DNA of 64,000 nucleotides from Microbacterium sp. BH-3-3-3 (GTDB lineage: Bacteria > Actinomycetota > Actinomycetes > Actinomycetales > Microbacteriaceae): assembly GCF_007679045.1 (NCBI RefSeq), contig NZ_VEFS01000001.1:1499278-1563277 (forward strand), written 5' to 3'. The number at the start of each line of letters is the position of its first letter. The stretch's first letter is position 1. Positions 58,221 to 64,000 of this stretch are shown here, in pieces. The notes below the pieces were generated by a model that saw nothing but the letters and a program-made list of their open reading frames with translations, had not been told where the DNA came from and ran no database searches. The position numbers and the translations under genes were made by a program.

Positions 58221-59039
58221 TCACGCGGCCTGGACGACCCGTCGCCCGAGCGCGCGCACGATGAGCCCCGCCACCGCTGCGCCGACGATCGGCGCGACGA
58301 TGAACACCCATAGCTGCGACACGGGCAGCGCGCCGCCGTACACGGCCGTCGCGATCGAGCGCGCCGGGTTCACCGAGGTGTTCGAGATCGGGATGCTGAT
58401 GAGGTGGATCAGCGTGAGCGTCAGGCCGATGCCGATGGGGGCGGAGGTGACGTACTCCTTCTTCGCGGTGATCGAGAGGATGACGGCGACGAACACACCC
58501 GTCAGCACGGCCTCGACGACGAAGACGGAGGGCAGGCCGTAGCCGCCCGGGCTGCCCTCGCCGAAGCCGTTCGAAGCGAAGCCCGACGACTGCGCCGCGG
58601 CGAACGCGCCGTCCTTGCCCGAGAGCACGAGCGCGAGCACGCTCGTGGCGACGACGCCGCCGAGCAGCTGCGAGAGCAGGTAGCCGGGCACGTGACGGGC
58701 GTCGGTGCGGCCGGCGATGAGCAGACCCAGCGTCACCGCCGGGTTGAAGTGTCCGCCGGAGATGTGGCCGACCGCGGCGATCCCGGCGACGAGCGTCAGA
58801 CCGAACGCCAGAGCGACGCCGAGGAATCCGACGCCCGCTTGGTTGTCGTCGGCGCTCGGGAAGTTGGCGGCGAACAGCGCCGTGCCGACTCCGCCCAGCA
58901 CGAGCAGGAAGGTTCCGAAGAACTCGGCGGCGTAGCGAGCCAGTGACGACCACTGCGGGGCGTGCTGGGCGCGTTGCTCGACCGTCGAGTCCTCGACGGC
59001 GACCGGTTCGTTTCGTTTTTCGATCTTCTTCTTACCCAT
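58221..59039 (-). CDS. Aquaporin Z-like MIP channel
   Basis: 272-aa water or small solute channel with six helices and the two NPA half-helices GGHFNPAVT and TSVNPARS. The N-terminal 30 residues are a charged cytoplasmic tail. The selectivity filter was not resolved by eye, so water versus glycerol is uncertain, but the sequence is closer to AqpZ. The start 59039 is chosen over the longer frame because GGAAGGAGCG precedes it. Confidence 0.9.
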   Translation of the reverse strand: MGKKKIEKRNEPVAVEDSTVEQRAQHAPQWSSLARYAAEFFGTFLLVLGGVGTALFAANFPSADDNQAGVGFLGVALAFGLTLVAGIAAVGHISGGHFNPAVTLGLLIAGRTDARHVPGYLLSQLLGGVVATSVLALVLSGKDGAFAAAQSSGFASNGFGEGSPGGYGLPSVFVVEAVLTGVFVAVILSITAKKEYVTSAPIGIGLTLTLIHLISIPISNTSVNPARSIATAVYGGALPVSQLWVFIVAPIVGAAVAGLIVRALGRRVVQAA

Positions 59040-59355
59040 GACCGGGCGCTCCTTCCGTGGCCGGCGGTGCACCGGCATCGCGTTGTGGACGTGGCCAGCC
59101 AGGGATTCGTCACGCGCGGATTTCTCTTCCGCGCGCCACTGCCACACGACCACGATGACCGCCCGCGGCGCGATGGTCGCGGTCTTGACCGTCGCGCCAG
59201 CGCTGGGATATACACCGTAAGCCTATTCAGTTCGATGCACACACGCGAGCGCCGTGCAACCCCCGCGTGACGTATCGGGCACCCGGTACGTCTGATCTGT
59301 GTAAGCGAAATCGTCGCCTCGGATCCCCGGGTCGTCATGCTCGAAAGGAACCGCC

Positions 59356-59838
59356 ATGGCTGAGAACACCCCCGCCCCCACCGACACCCCCGCTGCGCGC
59401 AACGTCCCCCGCGCCGCCTCCCGCGTGAACCGTCCGCTCGGCGGTCGCGGCCCCGAGGAGCGCACCGAGGGCACCACCACGATCGCCGACGGCGTCGTCG
59501 CGAAGGTCGCCGGCATCGCGGCCCGCGAGGTCACCGGTGTGTACGCCCTCGGTGGTGGTGGAGCCCGAGCGTTCGGCGCGATCCGCGACGCCGTCAACGC
59601 CACTGACCTGACGCAGGGCGTCAAGGTCGAGGTGGCCGAGACCCAGGCCGCCGTCGACGTCACGATCGTCGTGGAGTACGGCGCGCAGATCCAGGAGGTC
59701 GCCGACCAGGTGCGCGCCCGCGTGGCCGGATCGGTCGAGCGCATCGTCGGACTCGACGTGGTCGAGGTCGACGTGGCCGTCGACGACGTGCACGTGCCGG
59801 GCGACGAGGACGACGACGACGAGTCGCGCGTCCACTGA
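59356..59838 (+). CDS. Asp23/Gls24-family envelope stress protein
   Basis: 160-aa protein of the Asp23/Gls24 family (TTTIADGVVAKVAGIAAREVTGVYAL, then VEVAETQAAVDVTIVVEYGAQIQEVADQVRARVAGSVERIVGLDVVEVDVAV). In Firmicutes Asp23 sits under the membrane and is linked to cell-wall stress. GAAAGGA is ahead of the ATG. The acidic C-terminal tail is unusual. First gene of a small operon with a 30-residue ORF and two small membrane proteins. Confidence 0.9.
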   Translation: MAENTPAPTDTPAARNVPRAASRVNRPLGGRGPEERTEGTTTIADGVVAKVAGIAAREVTGVYALGGGGARAFGAIRDAVNATDLTQGVKVEVAETQAAVDVTIVVEYGAQIQEVADQVRARVAGSVERIVGLDVVEVDVAVDDVHVPGDEDDDDESRVH

Positions 59839-59949
59839 CCCCTCGGGGGCGGAGTCGTCCGGCCGCCAGGCCACGGCATCCGCCCCCTCCCTCTTCTCGG
59901 GTTCGCCCCGCGCGCCCGTCACCGACCTCGCCGATCGAAAGGACTCGAC

Positions 59950-60042
59950 ATGATCGACCCGTCTTTCCCGTCGCTTCTGATCCCGGATGCCGCGACCGCA
60001 CGCCCCGCGCGCTGGACGCGCAGCGAAGGAGGCCTGTCGTGA
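59950..60042 (+). CDS. 30-residue ORF in the Asp23 operon
   Basis: ATG 59950 with GAAAGGA seven bases ahead encodes MIDPSFPSLLIPDAATARPA and ten more residues ending GLS. Its TGA overlaps the GTG of the next gene (GTGA) in the same manner as other coupled pairs here. No known domain; short, partly hydrophobic. Might be a real microprotein or a translation-coupling leader. Confidence 0.5.
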   Translation: MIDPSFPSLLIPDAATARPARWTRSEGGLS

Positions 60043-60449
60043 AGACGTCGAGCCGTGTCTTCGTTTGTCGCCCGCGCGGCGTCTACATCGCCACCGGTGT
60101 GGGCCTGGTCGTCGTCGTGCTGATCGCGCTCGGGCTCTTCCTGCCGCTGACGGGACTCCTCGCCGCCACCACCGCCAGCACGGCGGGACTCGTGCCCTTC
60201 CCCGTGTTGAGCGTCACGGGCGTGACGCTGCTGGGTGTCCTGCTCGTGGCGGGTGCGCTGCTGCTCGCCCTCACCCGCCGCCGGCCCGCCGCCGCGTGGG
60301 TGTGGAGCGTGCTGGCTGTGCTGGTCGCCCTCGCGGTGACGGTGTTCCCCCTCGTGGCCGTGGCCGTGGGGTCGGCCGACCGCGCCGCCGACATCGGGCC
60401 GATCATCGGCGACCTGTGGGGCCGGCTGTCGGGTCTGCTCCCCTCGTAA
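60039..60449 (+). CDS. Small membrane protein of the Asp23 operon
   Basis: 136-aa protein with three hydrophobic segments (about residues 15-40, 48-78 and 85-115) and no recognised catalytic motif. It resembles in size and setting the small DUF-type partners found with Asp23 (AmaP-like), which anchor Asp23 to the membrane; similarity at the sequence level is weak. GTG 60039 overlaps the stop of the 30-residue ORF. Confidence 0.72.
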   Translation: MKTSSRVFVCRPRGVYIATGVGLVVVVLIALGLFLPLTGLLAATTASTAGLVPFPVLSVTGVTLLGVLLVAGALLLALTRRRPAAAWVWSVLAVLVALAVTVFPLVAVAVGSADRAADIGPIIGDLWGRLSGLLPS

Positions 60450-60518
60450 GCGGGACAGGTCTGCGCGAATCGGTCGCGACCGGTTGCGGTTCGCCTCGGC
60501 ACGGGGTTGCCTGGAGCG

Positions 60519-60830
60519 ATGGCCGTCGCGTTGTGGATCACCGCCCTGTTCATCGGGGCGACCCTCTGGCTGGCGTCGGTGCTGGTCGTGACGACCGCCG
60601 CTCCCGACGAGCGGTTCCCGTGGGAACGCAATCCGTCGAACCGACGTGCGGCCAGCATCTCGCTGCGCGTCGCGGGCATGCTCTTCATCGTGTTCTCAGT
60701 GTCGTGGGGCATCGCGCCCCTCGCGGGCTACTGGGGGGCGTTGCCGTTGCTGGCGGCGTTCGCCCCGGCGACACTCGCGATCATCCTGCACAACACGTCG
60801 GTGTCGCGGCGGGCGGCGCGGGTGGATTGA
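60519..60830 (+). CDS. Small integral membrane protein
   Basis: 103-aa protein with three hydrophobic segments (MAVALWITALFIGATLWLASVLV, SLRVAGMLFIVFSVSW, LLAAFAPATLAIIL). No known function. It follows the previous membrane protein by 69 bases, probably the same operon. ATG 60519 has GGAG three bases ahead; TTG 60507 in frame is an alternative. Confidence 0.68.
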   Translation: MAVALWITALFIGATLWLASVLVVTTAAPDERFPWERNPSNRRAASISLRVAGMLFIVFSVSWGIAPLAGYWGALPLLAAFAPATLAIILHNTSVSRRAARVD

Positions 60831-60892
60831 CGCCCACCGCGCCGGCTGATCGACTGGACAACGTGCCGCATCGGCGCGGAGAGGCGTGACCC

Positions 60893-61438
60893 ATGAACCC
60901 CGTGCTCGTCATCATCGACATCCAGCGCGACTACTTCCCCGGTGGTCGGCATCCCCTCGTCGGTCCGGATGCCGCGGCCGAGGCGGCCTCCGCGGTGCTC
61001 GCCCATCAGCGCGACCAGGGCGACCCCGTGATCCACGTGCGCCACGAGAGCCCCGAAGGCGGCGGCTTCCTCGAGGTCGGCACGCCCGGCGCCGAGATCG
61101 ACGACCGCGTCGCCCCGATCGGCGAGGAGGCCGTGATCGTCAAGCACGCCCCCAACTCGTTCGTCGGCACCGACCTGCACGACCGGCTGCAGGGGCTGGG
61201 CGAGCGCCCCGTGCTCGTGGTCGGCATGATGACGAGCATGTGCGTCGATGCCACGGTCCGCGCCGCCATCGACCTCGGCTACTACGTGTCGGTGGTGGCC
61301 GACGCGTGCGCCGCACCCGACCTGTCGTACGGCGGAACCGACGTCGACGGTGCGACCGTGCACGCGGCGTTCGTCGCCGCGCTGGCGGGCGCCGGGGCGA
61401 CGATCGTGACGAGCGCGGAGGTCGTCGCCGCGGCGTGA
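60893..61438 (+). CDS. Isochorismatase-family cysteine hydrolase
   Basis: 181-aa cysteine hydrolase with the Asp-Lys-Cys triad: Asp in VIIDIQRDYF (near residue 9), Lys in VIVKHAPNSF, and Cys in GMMTSMCVDATVRAA preceded by a cis-peptide-forming stretch. Members include nicotinamidase, isochorismatase and N-carbamoyl hydrolases; the substrate is not assigned. GGAGAGGCG precedes the ATG. Confidence 0.88.
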   Translation: MNPVLVIIDIQRDYFPGGRHPLVGPDAAAEAASAVLAHQRDQGDPVIHVRHESPEGGGFLEVGTPGAEIDDRVAPIGEEAVIVKHAPNSFVGTDLHDRLQGLGERPVLVVGMMTSMCVDATVRAAIDLGYYVSVVADACAAPDLSYGGTDVDGATVHAAFVAALAGAGATIVTSAEVVAAA

Positions 61439-61443
61439 GTCGC

Positions 61444-62169
61444 TCAGCGTCGAGAAGCCTCCGCAGCCAGCGAGCGCTGGAGTGGTCCGTAGTGGGCCAC
61501 GACCGCGCGGCGGTAGGCCTCGACGTCGCCCGCGAGTGCGGCGTCGAGCATCTCCCCGTGCGCGACGGCCGTCTGCCGGATGTCGTCGGGCATCGGGATC
61601 TCGAGCAGCGGGATGACCGCGGTGTGCACGTCCCAGAAGGCCCCCACCAGCTGCTCGGCCAGGCGGTTGCCGGTGGCGGCGAAGAGCTTGGTGTGGAACG
61701 CGCGGTCCGCCTCGAGGAAGCTCTCGCCACGCTCGGCGCGCTGCACCATCTCGGCGACCAGGGCCCGAAGGGCGTCGGCATCCGCCTCGCCCGCATGGGT
61801 CCGCTCGACGACCAGCTCGGCGAGAGCGAGATCCAGGGCGACGCGCACCTCGACGACCTCGCGTAGGGCCTCCATCGAGCCGTCGGGCGAGAGAACGCCG
61901 CGGAAGACCAGTGCTTCGACCATGGGGTCGAGTGACATGCCTCCGACGAACGTGCCGTGGCCGTAACGCACCTCGACGATGTCGAGCGTCGCAAGGGTGC
62001 GCATCGCCTCGCGGACGGACGACCGGGAGACGCCGAGGGTCTCGCACAGCTCCGCTTCCGTCGGGAGCAGGTCGCCGGGCTTGAGGTCGCGGGTGAGGAT
62101 CAACTGCTTGATCTGATCCGCTGTCGTTGACCTGCGCATGCGCGACGCGTTTCGGTCGGCCATGACCAT
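61444..62169 (-). CDS. GntR/FadR-family transcriptional regulator
   Basis: 241-aa regulator. GntR winged helix at about residues 15-75 (IKQLILTRDLKPGDLLPTEAELCETLGVSRSSVREAMRTLATLDIVEV) and FadR-type FCD ligand domain (VRVALDLALAELVVERTHAGEADADALRALVAEMVQ, FHTKLFAATGNRLAEQLVGAFW). Binding pockets of FCD hold metals and carboxylates. It is divergent from a family-5 ABC importer that it probably represses. Start uncertain: ATG 62169 has GGAG six bases ahead; ATG 62181 and GTG 62196 are in frame. Confidence 0.87.
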   Translation of the reverse strand: MVMADRNASRMRRSTTADQIKQLILTRDLKPGDLLPTEAELCETLGVSRSSVREAMRTLATLDIVEVRYGHGTFVGGMSLDPMVEALVFRGVLSPDGSMEALREVVEVRVALDLALAELVVERTHAGEADADALRALVAEMVQRAERGESFLEADRAFHTKLFAATGNRLAEQLVGAFWDVHTAVIPLLEIPMPDDIRQTAVAHGEMLDAALAGDVEAYRRAVVAHYGPLQRSLAAEASRR

Positions 62170-62222
62170 TCGGTGCTCCATCCCCCTGAAAGGCACCGCC
62201 CGAGGGCGGCTTCGATTCGGCT

Positions 62223-62270
62223 TTGTGTTTCGCCGACATTCGTGAGTATAGTGCGTCAGACGTCAGATGT
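62223..62270 (+). promoter_or_regulatory. Promoter and candidate GntR operator of the ABC importer
   Basis: TTGTGT (62223-62228) and TATAGT (62247-62252) are -35/-10-like with 18-bp spacing. GTCAGACGTCAGATGTC immediately downstream (62254-62270) is a repeat of GTCAGA around a central GACGTC and suits a FadR-type repressor positioned to block transcription. Confidence 0.5.
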
Positions 62271-62306
62271 CCTCACGACGCCCGAACCATCCACACAGGA
62301 GTGACC

Positions 62307-63905
62307 ATGTTCCGAAACCCCCTGCGCCGACGCACGCGCCGGGCGACCGCGCTGCTCGCCGGCGCGGTCGTGGCCAGCGTCGCGCTCGCCGGGTGCGGCG
62401 CGGGCGGCACCCCCGCCGCCGACACTGCGACCGATGCCCCGATCGACCCGAACGCCACCATCGAGGCCGGCATCTCGTACTCGCTCAACGGCAGCTTCGA
62501 CCCGATGGTCGCCTCGGGCGCCGTCACGGTCGCCGCCAACTGGCACATCTTCGAGGGTCTGGTCGACCTCGATCCCGTCACCAAGCAGCCCTATGCCGCG
62601 CTCGCCGCCGACCTGCCGGTGCAGAAGGACGACACGACCTACGACATCGACCTGCGCGAGGGCGCGACGTTCCAGAACGGCGAGCCCGTCACCGCCGACG
62701 ACGTCGTCTTCAGCTACCAGCGGGTGCTCGACCCGGCGAACGGATCGCTGTTCACTTCCTACGTCGACTTCATCCAGTCGGTGACCGCGGTCGACGCCGA
62801 CACGGTCGAGATCACCACCAAGTACCCGTTCTCGCTGCTCAACGAGCGGCTCGGCATCGTCAAGATCGTCCCCAAGGCGCTGGTCGAGAGCGAGGGGGCC
62901 GAGGCGTTCGGCAAGACCCCCGTCGGCTCGGGCCCGTACTCGCTGGTCTCGGCCGTTCCCGAAGACAAGATCGTCTTCGCGAAGTACGACGGCTACAACG
63001 GCCCGCGTCCCGCGAAGGCCGCCGGGATGAACTGGAACCTGCTCTCCGACTCCGCCGCGCGGGTGACGGCGATGTCGTCCGGCACGATCCAGGCCATGGA
63101 GGACGTGCCCTATATCGACGCCGACGGGCTGGCATCCACTGCCGACGTCGAGAGCGTCCAGTCGTTCGGCCTGCTGTTCATGATGTTCAACACCCAGGCG
63201 GCACCGTTCGACGACGTGCGCGTGCGTCAGGCGTTCCACTACGCCCTCGACATGGACAAGATCATCGCGACCGGCATGCTCGGCAACGCCACCGCGGCGA
63301 CCTCGTTCCTGCCCGAGGGGTACGCGAACTATCACGAGGCCTCGACCGTCTACTCCTACGACCCCGACAAGGCGAAGGAGCTGCTCGCCGAGGCCGGCGC
63401 TCAGAACCTTTCGATCACCCTGCTGTCGACCGACACCGGCTGGGTCAAAGAGGTCGCGCCCCTGATCAAGGAGTCCCTGGATGCCGTGGGCGTGAACGTC
63501 ACGCTCGACATCGGTCAGTCCTCTGCGCAGTACGCGAAGGTCGACGCGGGCGAGTACACCGCCATGATCGCGCCCGGCGACCCCTCGGTCTTCGGCAGCG
63601 ACCCCGACCTGCTCATGAACTGGTGGTACGGCGCCAACGTGTGGACGCAGAAGCGCACGCACTTCGCGGACCAGCCCGAGTACGCCGAGCTCCAGGGCCT
63701 TCTCGACCAGGCCGTGCAGCAGACCGGCGACGAGCAGCAGCAGACGTGGAACAAGGCGTTCGACCTGCTCGCCGACCAGGCCGTCCTCTACCCGCTGTTC
63801 CACCGCAAGCTGCCCACCGCCTGGAACGGTCAGCAGCTCGTCGGCTTCCAGCCGGTCCCCACGACCGGCCTGTCGTTCCTCGACGTGGGCGTCGCCGCCC
63901 AGTGA
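62307..63905 (+). CDS. ABC transporter substrate-binding protein, family 5 (peptide/nickel type)
   Basis: 532-aa extracytoplasmic lipoprotein of the DppA/OppA/NikA family. The signal peptide ends in VALAGC (Cys31). Family features: GLVDLDPVTKQPYAALAADLPV, ATFQNGEPVTADDVVFSYQRVLDP, GSGPYSLV, DDVRVRQAFHYALDMDKI. The ligand may be dipeptides, oligopeptides or another solute. AGGAG six bases before the ATG is a good Shine-Dalgarno. Divergent from a GntR regulator; permease genes follow beyond the window edge. Confidence 0.92.
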   Translation: MFRNPLRRRTRRATALLAGAVVASVALAGCGAGGTPAADTATDAPIDPNATIEAGISYSLNGSFDPMVASGAVTVAANWHIFEGLVDLDPVTKQPYAALAADLPVQKDDTTYDIDLREGATFQNGEPVTADDVVFSYQRVLDPANGSLFTSYVDFIQSVTAVDADTVEITTKYPFSLLNERLGIVKIVPKALVESEGAEAFGKTPVGSGPYSLVSAVPEDKIVFAKYDGYNGPRPAKAAGMNWNLLSDSAARVTAMSSGTIQAMEDVPYIDADGLASTADVESVQSFGLLFMMFNTQAAPFDDVRVRQAFHYALDMDKIIATGMLGNATAATSFLPEGYANYHEASTVYSYDPDKAKELLAEAGAQNLSITLLSTDTGWVKEVAPLIKESLDAVGVNVTLDIGQSSAQYAKVDAGEYTAMIAPGDPSVFGSDPDLLMNWWYGANVWTQKRTHFADQPEYAELQGLLDQAVQQTGDEQQQTWNKAFDLLADQAVLYPLFHRKLPTAWNGQQLVGFQPVPTTGLSFLDVGVAAQ

Positions 63906-63964
63906 TCCCGGTGGGGGCGCGCCCTGCGCGCCCCCACCCCTCCCCGCTCAGGAAGGAGCGGTCC

Positions 63965-64000
63965 GTGTCGCACACGCTCCGCCTCATCGGCCGCCGGCTG
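63965..64000 (+). CDS. ABC transporter permease (DppB type), N-terminus only
   Basis: GTG 63965, preceded by AGGAAGGAGCGG, opens a frame VSHTLRLIGRRL that reads to the window end. Position after a family-5 binding protein and the basic start typical of DppB-like permeases suggest an inner-membrane permease cut by the window. Confidence 0.65.
   Translation, partial: MSHTLRLIGRRL

Noticed and set aside
1..64000. tRNA genes
   Set aside because: Intergenic gaps were scanned for GTTCGANTC-type T-loops and acceptor stems; none found.

Overview
The window is high-GC DNA read as chromosome of an actinobacterium of the Microbacteriaceae, most likely Microbacterium or a close relative. The grounds are GC-rich codon use, GTG and TTG starts, DUF2510 and Excalibur domains, an Asp23/Gls24 envelope operon, a CopD-CtaG fusion, Zur- and DtxR-type operators, and short 'VPEPVEG'-type repeats. 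There is no phage, insertion sequence, CRISPR array, rRNA or tRNA. It looks like ordinary chromosome with several catabolic and metal-homeostasis modules.

Layout. 1-511 is an 80-bp tandem array of paired hairpins. 629-4203 encodes the E1alpha, E1beta and E2 subunits of a 2-oxo acid dehydrogenase complex. 4220-5775 is a hipBA-type toxin-antitoxin pair whose hipA has lost part of its N-terminus. 5862-12402 holds a YegP-like small protein, an MFS exporter, the metQNI methionine ABC importer, a DoxX-like protein and a DUF2510/DUF1524/Excalibur protein. 12547-14921 pairs TetR and an acetoacetate decarboxylase homologue with a divergent 3-hydroxyacyl-CoA dehydrogenase. 15048-19792 carries a class III aminotransferase, a PucR regulator and methylmalonate-semialdehyde dehydrogenase, suggesting amino-acid or beta-alanine catabolism.

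19914-27960 is a zinc-themed block. It contains a Zur box, znuACB, zur, a DUF318-type permease with its TIGR03943/DUF1980 partner, a secreted Ig/propeller-like protein, a 3-methyladenine glycosylase, and then cysteine-poor (zinc-independent) ribosomal proteins L28, L33 and S14 behind a structured leader. 28022-42199 is mixed: a LuxR regulator, HU, CopD-CtaG, a thioredoxin-reductase-like protein with MerR, a Pif1-like helicase, heme oxygenase behind a DtxR/IdeR box, a catalytically degenerate beta-lactamase-fold lipoprotein, an EamA exporter, DUF3140, CorA and an amino acid permease.

42363-51100 is a complete protocatechuate branch of the beta-ketoadipate pathway: pobA, an IclR regulator and pcaHGBDCIJF. 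It converts 4-hydroxybenzoate to succinyl-CoA and acetyl-CoA. pobA and pcaH share a 15-bp operator-like dyad. 51172-64000 has a DnaA-box cluster, a CYP152-type peroxygenase, a BLUF photoreceptor with a coupled small protein, hydrolases, an SDR, TetR, aquaporin, the Asp23 operon with a 30-residue ORF, a cysteine hydrolase, and a GntR regulator divergent from a family-5 peptide/nickel-type ABC importer that runs off the end.

A recurring architecture stands out. Many first genes of transcription units have a TANNNT-like -10 hexamer exactly six or seven bases before the start codon and no Shine-Dalgarno, as expected for leaderless mRNAs, whereas internal genes overlap by ATGA or GTGA or carry clear Shine-Dalgarno sites.
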